A stretch of DNA of 21,934 bases from Alphaproteobacteria bacterium UBA2903 (GCA_002349565.1 DEDN01000004.1:89509-111442), one strand, 5' to 3'; shown: positions 13,503-21,822, counted from the stretch's first letter. The notes: generated by a model from the letters alone, not told the origin. Numbers and translations: made by a program.

Positions 13503-14496
13503 AAAATGGCGGAAATTCAAAGCTTCCAAGCGCGGTTTTTATGCTTTTTGGATGTTTTTGACGGTGTTTTTCGTTTCGCTGGGCGCGGAATTCGTCGCAA
13601 ACGACAAGCCTTTGGTCGTTTACTGCGATGGGCAATGGTATTTTCCGATAGTCGACAATCCGCCCGAAACGGTTTTCGGGGGCGAATTTTTGACTCCTGC
13701 GGACTATACAGACCCGTTTGTCCGCCGCAAAATTAATGAAAACGGATTTTTTGTCATGCCGCCGATTCCGTATCGTTACGATACGATTGTATACGACTTG
13801 CCGCTTCCTGCGCCAAGCGCGCCAAGCTTGAAAAACTGGTTGGGGACGGACGATTTGGGGCGCGATGTCGCCGCGCGGCTGATTTACGGCGTTCGGTTTT
13901 CGCTGCTGTTCGGTTTGTTGTTGACCGTTTGTTCGTCCGTCATCGGCATAGCGGCGGGGGCGGTGCAGGGCTATTTCGGCGGCAAAGTCGATTTGTTCGG
14001 ACAGCGGTTTTTGGAAATTTGGGGCAGTTTGCCGCAGCTGTTCATCCTGATTATCGTGTCGGGCATGGTAACGGCGGGATTTTGGCCGCTGTTGTTCGTG
14101 CTGCTGTTGTTTTCTTGGACGGCTTTGGTTCCCGTTGTTCGGGCGGAGTTTCTGCGCGTCCGCAACTTCGATTATGTCAAAGTCGCGCACGCTTTGGGCG
14201 CGTCCGACATCCGCATTATGGCGCGGCATGTGTTTCCGAACGCGATGGTGGCGACGCTGACGTATCTGCCGTTCATTTTGTCGGGGGCGGTCGTGTCGCT
14301 GACGGCGTTGGATTTTCTGGGTTTCGGATTGCCGCCGGGGGAACCGTCTTTGGGCGAGCTGGTGCGGCAGGGCAAAGAAAACCTGCAGGCTCCGTGGTTG
14401 GCGGCGACCGCGTTTGTCGCTTTGGCTTTTCTGCTGACGGTGCTGGTCTTTATCGGCGAAGCCGTCCGCAACGCTTTTGATCCGAGGAAAAACTGA
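13495..14496 (+). CDS. yejE: YejE-like peptide ABC transporter permease
   Basis: A 333-residue permease, partner of YejB. The start at 13495 is chosen because GGAGG lies at 13482-13486, 8 bases before it, rather than at the in-frame codon at 13474. The large periplasmic insert after the first helix ('GAEFVANDKPLVVYCDGQWYFPI', about 20-42) is a YejE hallmark. 'NWLGTDDLGRDVAARLIYGVRFSLLFG' is the OppC/DppC family signature, and the EAA loop is 'HALGASDIRIMARHVFPNAMVATL'. Six membrane helices are expected. Its TGA lies 1 base before the yejF ATG. Confidence 0.94.
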   Translation: MLEKWRKFKASKRGFYAFWMFLTVFFVSLGAEFVANDKPLVVYCDGQWYFPIVDNPPETVFGGEFLTPADYTDPFVRRKINENGFFVMPPIPYRYDTIVYDLPLPAPSAPSLKNWLGTDDLGRDVAARLIYGVRFSLLFGLLLTVCSSVIGIAAGAVQGYFGGKVDLFGQRFLEIWGSLPQLFILIIVSGMVTAGFWPLLFVLLLFSWTALVPVVRAEFLRVRNFDYVKVAHALGASDIRIMARHVFPNAMVATLTYLPFILSGAVVSLTALDFLGFGLPPGEPSLGELVRQGKENLQAPWLAATAFVALAFLLTVLVFIGEAVRNAFDPRKN

Positions 14497-14497
14497 C

Positions 14498-16099
14498 ATG
14501 CTGAGCATCAATCATCTGTCCGTTGCGTTCGGAAGCGGAAAAAACGTCGTCGACGATGTGTCGTTGACCGTTCAAAAGGGCGAATGTGTCGCTTTGGTCG
14601 GCGAAAGCGGGTCGGGCAAGTCGGTTACCGCTTTGTCGGTTTTGCAGCTGCTGGATTATCCTTATGTCAAGCAATCGGGTGAAATCGTGTTCGACGGCGA
14701 CGATTTGACAAACGCCGATTCCTATCTGCTGCGCAGTGTGCGCGGCGGCAAAATCGGTATGGTGTTCCAAGAACCGATGACGTCGCTGAACCCGCTTCAC
14801 CCGATTGGCAAACAAATCGCCGAAAGCATGATGGAACATCAGGGATTGTCCAAGCAGGACGCTTGGGACAAAGCCGCTGAATTGCTGGAATCCGTCGGAT
14901 TGCGTCAAGCGCGGAAACGGATGGACGATTTGCCGCACTTGTTTTCGGGCGGCGAACGCCAAAGGGTGATGATTGCCATGGCTTTGGCGAATACGCCCGA
15001 ACTGCTGATTGCCGACGAACCGACGACGGCTTTGGATGTTACCGTGCAGGCGCAGATTTTGGAGCTGCTGTCTCGTCTGCAAAAACATCTGCACTTGTCC
15101 GTTTTGTTCATTTCCCATGATTTGGAGCTGGTTCGCCGTATTGCCGACCGCGTGTACGTGATGAAAGACGCCAAAATCGTCGAACAGGGAACGGTTGCCG
15201 AAATCTTTGAAACGCCGCAGCATCCCTATACGAAACAACTGCTGGCGGCAAGGGATTGCGGCGCGCCCGTCCCCATGCCGCCCGATGCGCCCGTTTTACT
15301 GCGCGCGCGCGATGTCGCCGTTCCGTTTGTGGTGAAAAAAAGCTTTTGGGGCAAGCCGCTGGAAATGTTTTACGCGGTGGCGGGTGTCGATTTGGATATT
15401 CGCGCGGGACAAACGGTTGCGTTGGCGGGCGAAAGCGGGTCGGGCAAAACAACGCTGGGCAACGCTTTGCTGCGGCTGGTGCCGTCAAGCGGAAGCCTTG
15501 AGTTCGACGGACGGGATTTTCGCGCTCTCAGCCCCAAAGAACTGCGCGCGGAACGCACCAAAATCCAAATCGTGTTCCAAGACCCGTTCGCGTCGCTGTC
15601 TCCGCGCATGACAATCGAACAAATTGTGGGCGAGGGGCTGCAAATCCATTTTCCGAAAATGCCCGCCGCCGAACGGCTGGAAAAAATCAAGCAGGCGCTG
15701 CGCGATGTCGGACTGTCTGACCAAGAGGACGTTCTGCGCCGTTATCCGCATGCTTTTTCGGGCGGTCAAAGGCAGAGAATCGCCATTGCCCGCGTGCTGG
15801 TTTTGCGTCCGAAGCTGATTGTGCTGGATGAACCGACCAGCGCTTTGGACGTGTCCGTGCAGGGGCAAATCATCGCGTTGTTGAAAAAATTGCAGGCGAA
15901 ATACGGCTTGTCGTATCTGTTCATCAGCCATGATTTGCGGCTGGTCAAATCGTTCGCGCATGCGATTTATGTGATGAAAGACGGAAAAATCGTTGAATCG
16001 GGCGAAAATCAGGCTATATTTGAACAGGCGCAACAGCCGTATACCAAAGATTTGCTGTCCGCCGCTTTCGATTTCAAAACCCGCAGAGAGGACTTATGA
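14498..16099 (+). CDS. yejF: YejF-like peptide ABC transporter ATPase with two fused ABC domains
   Basis: A 533-residue cytoplasmic ATPase powering YejBE. The start at 14498 has GAGG at 14484-14487; a TTG at 14477 in the same frame is less likely. First ABC domain: Walker A GESGSGKS (35-42), signature SGGERQR (150-156), Walker B 'LLIADEPTTALD' (169-180), switch His at 'ISHD' (205-208). Second: GESGSGKT (311-318), SGGQRQR (421-427), 'LIVLDEPTSALD' (440-451). All catalytic positions look intact in both halves. The fused arrangement and length fit YejF, unlike the two-gene OppDF arrangement. The 3' end overlaps the fliN-like gene by ATGA. Confidence 0.95.
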   Translation: MLSINHLSVAFGSGKNVVDDVSLTVQKGECVALVGESGSGKSVTALSVLQLLDYPYVKQSGEIVFDGDDLTNADSYLLRSVRGGKIGMVFQEPMTSLNPLHPIGKQIAESMMEHQGLSKQDAWDKAAELLESVGLRQARKRMDDLPHLFSGGERQRVMIAMALANTPELLIADEPTTALDVTVQAQILELLSRLQKHLHLSVLFISHDLELVRRIADRVYVMKDAKIVEQGTVAEIFETPQHPYTKQLLAARDCGAPVPMPPDAPVLLRARDVAVPFVVKKSFWGKPLEMFYAVAGVDLDIRAGQTVALAGESGSGKTTLGNALLRLVPSSGSLEFDGRDFRALSPKELRAERTKIQIVFQDPFASLSPRMTIEQIVGEGLQIHFPKMPAAERLEKIKQALRDVGLSDQEDVLRRYPHAFSGGQRQRIAIARVLVLRPKLIVLDEPTSALDVSVQGQIIALLKKLQAKYGLSYLFISHDLRLVKSFAHAIYVMKDGKIVESGENQAIFEQAQQPYTKDLLSAAFDFKTRREDL

Positions 16100-16386
16100 C
16101 AAATCAACCCAAACAAACCGATACCGTTTTAAGCCGCGTGTTCGGCGATGAAGCGTTGATGGAAGTCAACGTCGATTTGTCCGTCGTGCTGGGACGCACT
16201 TTACTGCGCGTGTATCAGCTGTTGAAACTGGGGCGCGGGGCGGTTATCGAACTGAACCAGCATTTGAACGATTCCGTAGAGATTCTGGCAAACGACGTTC
16301 CCATCGCCCGCGGCGAAGTGGTCGTTACGGACGACGGATTTATCGGTGTCAAAATCATTGATTTGCTGGTATCCCAGCAAAACTGA
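16096..16386 (+). CDS. fliN: Small FliN/SpoA-domain protein at the end of the yej operon
   Basis: A 96-residue protein that is almost entirely one SpoA (FliMN C-terminal) domain. Characteristic pattern: 'DLSVVLGRTLLRVYQLLKLGRGAVIELNQHLNDSVEILANDVPIARGEVVVTDDGFIGVKIIDLL' (about 27-91), matching the VxLGxT...LLxLxxGxVixLxxxxxxxVxixvNxxxxAxGEvVvxdxxxGVrI consensus of FliN. FliN proteins form the flagellar C-ring where CheY-P and the export apparatus act; SctQ proteins of type III secretion share the fold. The ATG overlaps the yejF stop (ATGA), implying co-translation. No fliM, fliG or other flagellar gene is nearby. It could be the genome's real FliN, or a paralogue with a non-flagellar role. 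The gene symbol is by domain. Confidence 0.78.
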   Translation: MTNQPKQTDTVLSRVFGDEALMEVNVDLSVVLGRTLLRVYQLLKLGRGAVIELNQHLNDSVEILANDVPIARGEVVVTDDGFIGVKIIDLLVSQQN

Positions 16387-16388
16387 CG

Positions 16389-16823
16389 TTATTTTTCCGC
16401 TTCAAACATTTCGGCGCGCATTTTGCGGATGCGGCGGCACAGCATTGTGATAATGCCGCGTTCCAGTGCTTTGTGATCGTTCATCAGGCGGTACAGCACG
16501 GGACCGTGGATTTTGAACATGGTCGTGTCTTCCAGCGCGGTGACCGTCACGTCGGACGGCGCGGCGTCCAAAGCCGACAATTCGCCAAAGATGTCGAACG
16601 ACGAATGTTCGTTCACGGTTTTTCCGTTTTTATGCAGGCGAACCTGTCCTTGCAGAATGATATACAAATCATTCCACATATCGCCTTCTTTGACGATGTC
16701 TTCGCCCATCATGGCGGACGTTTCTTCCGCATTCGCGATGATGTCGGACAGGACGTTTTCCTGAATGCTCGCGAACAGGGGGACGTTTTTTAAAACCAAA
16801 ACTTTTTCAAGCGTCAAACGCAT
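16389..16823 (-). CDS. Small cyclic-nucleotide-binding-domain-like protein (no DNA-binding domain)
   Basis: A 144-residue protein that is a single Crp/cNMP-fold domain: 'LKNVPLFASIQENVLSDI' (11-28), 'GEDIVKEGDMWNDLYIILQGQVRL' (40-63), a phosphate-binding-cassette-like 'FGELSALDAAPSDVTVTALEDTTMFKI' (79-105), and a C-terminal helix rich in Arg/Lys. In nucleotide-binding members the cassette has FGE...PRxA; here the Arg position is replaced (PSDV, 89-92), so binding of cAMP/cGMP is doubtful. There is no helix-turn-helix, so it is not a Crp-type regulator. The start at 16823 has AAGGAG upstream and lies 2 bases after the stop of the transporter-HEAT gene. It looks like the detached third module of that protein. 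It converges with fliN across a 2-base gap. Confidence 0.8.
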   Translation of the reverse strand: MRLTLEKVLVLKNVPLFASIQENVLSDIIANAEETSAMMGEDIVKEGDMWNDLYIILQGQVRLHKNGKTVNEHSSFDIFGELSALDAAPSDVTVTALEDTTMFKIHGPVLYRLMNDHKALERGIITMLCRRIRKMRAEMFEAEK

Positions 16824-16825
16824 TG

Positions 16826-19618
16826 TTAAATCTCCTTGGAAAACATAAGGGAAAATTGGGTCATACGCGCCACGGCGGGGCTGAAGTCGTCCAGACAGGG
16901 CATCAGCAGGCGCATCGCTTCTTCGGGGGAAAGCAGCTTTGCAATAACGAAAACGGCTGTTTCGCGAATCATCGGGTTGCCGTCTTTCAACAGCGGAACC
17001 AGAACGTCGACAGACGATTTGTCCCCGATAAACGCCAAAGCGTACACGGCGGCGGCGCGCGTCCAATCGCCGGCTTCGCCCGCTTTCAGAATTTCGTGAA
17101 CGTAACCCTGCATTGTCAGAACGGGCGGATAGAAATGCGGGCGCAATGCCGCCAGTTTCGTCGCGGTCGGAGCGGATGAAAACAGCGGCAGACACAGCTG
17201 GCGCAATTCGCCCGACAAAATCTTGTCGACGATGTTCGCCATTTCGGCGCGTTCTTCGTCCGTTGTCAGAGCGTAGCGGTTCAGCAGGTCCAAAATCATT
17301 TTGGACGGCTGCAGCAGCGCCAGCAGCAGCAAAATGCGTTCGCGGGAATAATCCAGTTCGGAACGCAACGCGTTCGCCAAAACATCGGTTGCCTTGCGCG
17401 ACGATTCGTCGCCGTTGTTTTCCAGCTTGTCCAAAGCCGCCAACAGATTCGTCGACCATTCGATTTCGTCGTACAGGCTCAAACGGACTTTGTTGATGTC
17501 TTTGCCGTGCGCTTTGAATCGCAGCAAAACAAGCGATTTCATAATGTTAAAGCGCACGCGCCTGTCGGCGACGGTCAAGTGGGCGAACAGAAAACGGCGG
17601 CATTCGGGGGAATCGATATGCTTGAGCATCTGCGCCAAAAGCGAACGGAATTGATGCGGATATTCGTTTGAATTCAGAACTTTGTCGATTTCGGGAAAAG
17701 CCGTTTCACGGTATTTCAGCAAAGCGTCGACGGCGTCTTCGCGCAATTCGGGAAAACGGAAGCTGTTGATCAAAGCGGGCAGCAAATGCGGTTCGCACAA
17801 TTTGCCCGCGGCAATGACGGCGGCGCGGCAAACGTCGGCGTCTTCGTCGTTCAGCAGCTTTATCAGCGGCAGATAAAACGCGGGGTTGTGCGCGTCGCCC
17901 AGAACGCGGGCGGCAATTTGGCGGGCTTCGTCGTCAATCGACGCGGCAAGAAACGCCACTTTGTCGATTGCGGCGAAAACGCCCTCCCGTCCGACGGCAA
18001 GCAGCCCGATAAGCGCGCCTTCGCACGCGTCGGGGTCGTTGATCATGCCAACGATTTTTTCCCGTGTTTCGGGCGTGCCGAGAATGCACAGCGTCCTCAA
18101 GGCAATGCGGCGGACGGCGGGGTTTTTGTCCGTCATGGCGGCGTGTTCGACTTCCTTTAACGCCGAACGGAAGTCCAACGCTTCGACTTTTTCCAAAGCA
18201 AACAGGCGGACTTTGGGTGTCGGGTGAATCAGAGCCTTGCGCAATTCGTGCGAAAAGGCGGGATGCAAAGCGTCCTCAATGACGCGCAGGGCGTAAATCG
18301 CTTCGTCCGCGACGGGGCTGTTCAGCGCGCTGTTCAGGTGCGCGCGGACTTTTTTACCCGTAATCAGCAGCCGCCCGCCGCGCCACAGATAATTTTGCAG
18401 ATTGCTCAAGACCAGTTTGACATACGTTTGGCGCAGCATCCAAAATACGGCAAGCGTCACAATGCCCAATCCCGCCAGCAGTCCCGTCAAATCGGGAATG
18501 TAAAACAAGGCGATGCCCGCCCCCAGCAGTCCCAGCGGTTCGACAATGAATTTGCGTTCAACGGCGGCGCGGAAAAACGACCGCATGGAAACGGCTTGCG
18601 GGATGATCAGGAACAGGTTTTCCTTGTTGACGCCCGCAATGAACAAAAACGCCGCGCGCGCCGCGACAACCGCGCCAAAGACCGATTCCGCCCCTCCGAC
18701 AGCCGCGGCAATCAAAGCGGCGGGGACAAGGAACAGCAGCGGGAAAGAACCGACTTTGCGCGCCAAAACCAAGTTGATAAAGACCAGCGAAAGCAGCCCT
18801 ACGATTCCGAAGACCCGCCCGAACACGCCCGTCAGGGATTTGTCCGCCGCGCGGGTATAATCAAACGCCTGCGTCCAGAAAAATCCGTCGAACGCGCCGG
18901 CGGCGAAAAACAGCAAAAACGCCGAAGCGAAAAAGAAAAAGTACAATTTGCGCTGTTTGGAATCCGCGCCCGAAGACTGCAAATCCTTTTTGGAAAACAG
19001 CAGTCGTTCGGAAACGGGGGCGGAACCGTTCAAAACGATTGTTTGGGCGCACAGAGCGGCGGAAGCGATGCAAATCACCGCGCCCATCATCCACGCGGGG
19101 GCGGACAGGTTGTCGCCCGCCAAGCTCAGCAATCCCGCGGCGACCAAAGTGCCGAATGTTTGCGCCAGCAAAACGGAAACAAGCGTTTTGGGCTGTCCGT
19201 GAAACACGCCGAAGCGGAAAGCCAGCAGCAAAAACGCGCTTTCGACCGAAACGCGCATCGCTTCGCGCCAAACGGCGGCGGTGAAAACGAACGCGGGCGA
19301 ATGACAGGAAACGATGACGCCGTACAGCAGCAAAGCGACCGTTGCGGCGGCAAACATCGCGTAAGCGGGCATCAGTTCGGATTTGTTTTTCAAAAACAAC
19401 AGCAGGGGGTAAAGCAAAAACAGCATCAGCGCGGTGCTTGAAATCAGCCAAGCGATGTTTTGCGCTTGGAACGTTTCCAGAAAAGCGACCGTCGCCCCCG
19501 TGTCGAACAGCACCAGCCCGAACGACTTTAAAAACGAACACAGAATCAGCAGGAAAACGGGAATCGCCTGTTCGGCGGAAATCTGAATGCCCGCCCCTAA
19601 TTTTCTAGTCGGTGTCAT
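16826..19618 (-). CDS. Membrane transporter (NTT/MFS-like)-HEAT-repeat fusion protein
   Basis: A 930-residue protein in two halves. Residues about 15-400 hold roughly 10-12 hydrophobic helices. The segment 'NKENLFLIIPQAVSMRSFFRAAVERKFIVEPLGLLGAG' (331-368) recalls the late helices of ATP/ADP-translocase-like (NTT/Npt) members of the MFS, although the charged residues needed for nucleotide exchange are not evident to me. Residues about 425-925 form a long array of alpha-helical HEAT-type repeats ('NPAVRRIALRTLCILG', 'DEARQIAARVLGDAHNPAFYLPLIKLLNDEDADVCRAAVIAAGKL', 'KSSVDVLVPLLKDGNPMIRETAVFVIAKL'). Fusions of this kind, often ending in a cNMP-type domain, occur in free-living bacteria; here that domain is the next gene. 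The start overlaps the ftsY stop by ATGA and has GGAGA upstream. Substrate and function unknown; the HEAT part may be a cytoplasmic docking platform. Confidence 0.72.
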   Translation of the reverse strand: MTPTRKLGAGIQISAEQAIPVFLLILCSFLKSFGLVLFDTGATVAFLETFQAQNIAWLISSTALMLFLLYPLLLFLKNKSELMPAYAMFAAATVALLLYGVIVSCHSPAFVFTAAVWREAMRVSVESAFLLLAFRFGVFHGQPKTLVSVLLAQTFGTLVAAGLLSLAGDNLSAPAWMMGAVICIASAALCAQTIVLNGSAPVSERLLFSKKDLQSSGADSKQRKLYFFFFASAFLLFFAAGAFDGFFWTQAFDYTRAADKSLTGVFGRVFGIVGLLSLVFINLVLARKVGSFPLLFLVPAALIAAAVGGAESVFGAVVAARAAFLFIAGVNKENLFLIIPQAVSMRSFFRAAVERKFIVEPLGLLGAGIALFYIPDLTGLLAGLGIVTLAVFWMLRQTYVKLVLSNLQNYLWRGGRLLITGKKVRAHLNSALNSPVADEAIYALRVIEDALHPAFSHELRKALIHPTPKVRLFALEKVEALDFRSALKEVEHAAMTDKNPAVRRIALRTLCILGTPETREKIVGMINDPDACEGALIGLLAVGREGVFAAIDKVAFLAASIDDEARQIAARVLGDAHNPAFYLPLIKLLNDEDADVCRAAVIAAGKLCEPHLLPALINSFRFPELREDAVDALLKYRETAFPEIDKVLNSNEYPHQFRSLLAQMLKHIDSPECRRFLFAHLTVADRRVRFNIMKSLVLLRFKAHGKDINKVRLSLYDEIEWSTNLLAALDKLENNGDESSRKATDVLANALRSELDYSRERILLLLALLQPSKMILDLLNRYALTTDEERAEMANIVDKILSGELRQLCLPLFSSAPTATKLAALRPHFYPPVLTMQGYVHEILKAGEAGDWTRAAAVYALAFIGDKSSVDVLVPLLKDGNPMIRETAVFVIAKLLSPEEAMRLLMPCLDDFSPAVARMTQFSLMFSKEI

Positions 19619-20544
19619 TTCGTCTCCTCTTGTTCGACGCCCATCAGGAAACGGGCGTAATCCTGCGCTTCAAAGGGACGTAAATCGTCGATTTTTTCCC
19701 CTACGCCGATTAAATGCACGGGCAATCCGAACTGCTCTGTCAAAGCAACCAAAATGCCGCCTTTTGCCGTACCGTCCAATTTTGTAACAATTACCCCCGT
19801 TACGTCAAGCATTTCCGAGAAAATCTTGACTTGCGACTTGGCGTTCTGCCCGACGGTCGCGTCCAAAACCTGCAGACAGGCGTGGGGCGCGTCGGGAATT
19901 TGCTTTTTGATGACGCGGATGATTTTTTGCAGTTCGTTCATCAGCTCCGATTTGTTTTGCAGCCGCCCCGCCGTGTCGATGAACAAAACGTCGTCTTGCG
20001 CCGCAACGGATTCTTTTATCGCATCGAAAACCAGCCCCGCGGCATCCGCGCCCGCAGGCTTTGAAACAACGGGGCAATCCGTGCGCTCGCCCCAGACTTT
20101 CAGCTGTTCGACGGCGGCGGCGCGAAATGTGTCGGCGGCGGCAAAGCGGACTTTCAGCCCCTTGTCCGTCAGCTGTTTCGCCATTTTGCCGATAGTGGTC
20201 GTTTTGCCTGCGCCGTTGACGCCGACCATCAGGATCACAAACGGCTTTTTGGTTTCGTCAATCTGCAAAGGTTTCGCAAAAGGGGCGAGTTTCTGCGCGA
20301 TTTTGTCGGCAAGGAAAGCGCGCACTTCGGCGGCGGAAACTTCTTTGTCGAATTTGTCTTTGCTTAAATCCTGCACTAGCTCGGCGGCGGTTTGCGTGCC
20401 GACATCCGCCATGATCAGCAGGTCTTCAAGGTCCGTCAGCGCGTCCTTGTCCAATTTGTGCTTGGTCAGCAAATCGGAAATCCCCGATACCAAAGGTGAC
20501 GCCGTGCGCGCCAATCCCTGTTTGATTCTGTCCAGCCAGCCCAT
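19615..20544 (-). CDS. ftsY: Signal recognition particle receptor FtsY
   Basis: A 309-residue SRP GTPase that receives ribosome-SRP complexes at the inner membrane for co-translational insertion. The NG domain is complete: N-domain helices (1-95), G1 'GVNGAGKTTT' (108-117), 'DTFRAAAVEQL' (138-148), 'DTAGR' (190-194), 'TKLDGTAKGG' (254-263) and 'GVGEKIDDLRPF' (280-291). The acidic A domain of the E. coli protein is absent, as in many Alphaproteobacteria; the N-terminal amphipathic 'MGWLDRIKQGL' may target the membrane. It overlaps mtaB upstream by 1 base (TAATG) and the transporter-HEAT gene downstream by 4, so the genes are likely translationally coupled. Confidence 0.97.
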   Translation of the reverse strand: MGWLDRIKQGLARTASPLVSGISDLLTKHKLDKDALTDLEDLLIMADVGTQTAAELVQDLSKDKFDKEVSAAEVRAFLADKIAQKLAPFAKPLQIDETKKPFVILMVGVNGAGKTTTIGKMAKQLTDKGLKVRFAAADTFRAAAVEQLKVWGERTDCPVVSKPAGADAAGLVFDAIKESVAAQDDVLFIDTAGRLQNKSELMNELQKIIRVIKKQIPDAPHACLQVLDATVGQNAKSQVKIFSEMLDVTGVIVTKLDGTAKGGILVALTEQFGLPVHLIGVGEKIDDLRPFEAQDYARFLMGVEQEETK

Positions 20545-21758
20545 TATAAAACGCTCCCTTCGAAAATGCCCGCCTGTTTGATGCCCGTCAGCCGCACGGG
20601 AACGATTTGTCCCGCCGTGAAAGCGCCGTCAATGTGAACGGGCAAGTAGTGTTCGCACAATCCTTTGTTGTCCGCTTCATACAAAACGGTTGCCGTTTGC
20701 CCCAAACGCCCGTTCATATAGACCGAAAGCAGTTCTTCGCCCGTTTCGCGCAGGATTTTCGCGCGCTCTTTGCGAACGGAAACGGGAACTTGCGGCATTT
20801 TTGCGGCGGGCGTTCCGGGGCGTTCCGAATACGGGAAAACATGCAGATGCGTGATGTTCGCCCGCTTGACCAAATCGACGGTGTTGGCGAACATAGCGTC
20901 CGTTTCGGTCGGAAAGCCCGTGATGAAATCCGCGCCGAACACGACGTCGGGGCGGACTTTGCGCACCCGTTCGCACAAAGCGATGATGTCTTCGCGCGTG
21001 TGGCGGCGCGCCATTCTTTTCAAGACCAGATTGTCGCCCGCCTGCGCCGACAGGTGCAAATGCGGCTGAAGCACGTCCGTTTCACCAAACAGCGCGATTA
21101 AATCGTCATGCACGCACGCGGGGTCGAGCGAACCGAGCCGCAGCCGCTTCAGCCCGTCGATTTGCGTCAACGCTTTGACCAAAGCGGCAAAGTCGGGGTA
21201 GTCCGTGATGTCAACGCCCGTCAGCCCGATTTCGGCAAAGCCCTGTTCCACCAAAGTCCGCGCGTGATGCAGGATTTTGTCGGCGGACAGATAAACGCTT
21301 TTGCCGCGCGCGTAGGGAATGATGCAAAACGTGCAGTGATTGTCGCACCCTTGCTGAATCTGGATGAAAGCGCGGCACCGTCCGTCAAAGTACACGGGTT
21401 CGACGCTTTCAAAATCGGCGGGGGCTTGGATGTCGGACACGGCGACGGCGGCGGCGTTCGGTAAAAAGTTTTTGGGGTCAAGCTTTTCGCGGTTGCCCAA
21501 AACGCGGTCGACTTCGGGCATTTGAGCGTACAGTTCGGGGTGGACTTGCGCCGCGCAGCCCGTTGCGATTAAAAACGCGTCGGGATAGTCGCGGCGAGCC
21601 TTGCGGATGGCTTGGCGGCATTGGCGTTCGGCTTCGCCCGTGACGGCGCAGGTGTTGACGACCACGATGTCGCGGCCGCAGTTTTCAAGCTCCTGCTGAA
21701 TCGCGGCGGATTCAAAGGTGTTCAATCGGCATCCGAACGTAATGATTTTTGCGGACAT
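20544..21758 (-). CDS. mtaB: tRNA t6A37 methylthiotransferase MtaB
   Basis: A 404-residue radical-SAM enzyme that methylthiolates t6A at position 37 of tRNAs reading ANN codons. The N-terminal MTTase domain binds a second Fe-S cluster through C10, C37 and C68 ('FGCRLN', 'VNTCAVT', 'ATGCAAQ'). The radical-SAM motif CxxxCxxC is C138, C142, C145 in 'QQGCDNHCTFCIIPYARG'. 'GADFITGFPTETD' and 'HVFPYSERPGTPA' are typical, and a C-terminal TRAM-like region follows from about 340. The 'FGCRLN' start and overall pattern favour MtaB over MiaB or RimO. The start at 21758 has GGAAAG upstream; an in-frame ATG at 21806 lies upstream of the predicted transcription start. It is the first gene of the operon with ftsY. 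Confidence 0.94.
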   Translation of the reverse strand: MSAKIITFGCRLNTFESAAIQQELENCGRDIVVVNTCAVTGEAERQCRQAIRKARRDYPDAFLIATGCAAQVHPELYAQMPEVDRVLGNREKLDPKNFLPNAAAVAVSDIQAPADFESVEPVYFDGRCRAFIQIQQGCDNHCTFCIIPYARGKSVYLSADKILHHARTLVEQGFAEIGLTGVDITDYPDFAALVKALTQIDGLKRLRLGSLDPACVHDDLIALFGETDVLQPHLHLSAQAGDNLVLKRMARRHTREDIIALCERVRKVRPDVVFGADFITGFPTETDAMFANTVDLVKRANITHLHVFPYSERPGTPAAKMPQVPVSVRKERAKILRETGEELLSVYMNGRLGQTATVLYEADNKGLCEHYLPVHIDGAFTAGQIVPVRLTGIKQAGIFEGSVL

Positions 21759-21794
21759 AAAGCGGACTTTCCAATTTGACAAAGATGCTGTCAG

Positions 21795-21822
21795 GTTATC
21801 AAACAACCGCCGTTGAAGTCAA
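21795..21822 (-). promoter_or_regulatory. Candidate promoter of the mtaB-ftsY-transporter-CNB operon
   Basis: On the minus strand TTGACT (complement of 21817-21822) is followed after 16 bases by GATAAC (complement of 21795-21800). Transcription would begin near 21788, giving a 30-base leader with the GGAAAG ribosome binding sequence. AT-rich DNA (21843-21864) lies upstream. A small CTGTT/AACAG hairpin (21829-21842) sits just above the -35. Confidence 0.55.

Noticed and set aside
16824..17459. N-terminal extension of the CNB-fold protein to 356 residues
   Set aside because: The extension is an out-of-frame shadow of the HEAT-repeat gene; ATG 16823 has AAGGAG directly upstream.
18224..19441. 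A 405-codon plus-strand ORF opposite the transporter-HEAT gene
   Set aside because: The product is Arg/Gln-rich and lacks a ribosome binding site; the opposite strand has clear membrane helices and HEAT repeats.
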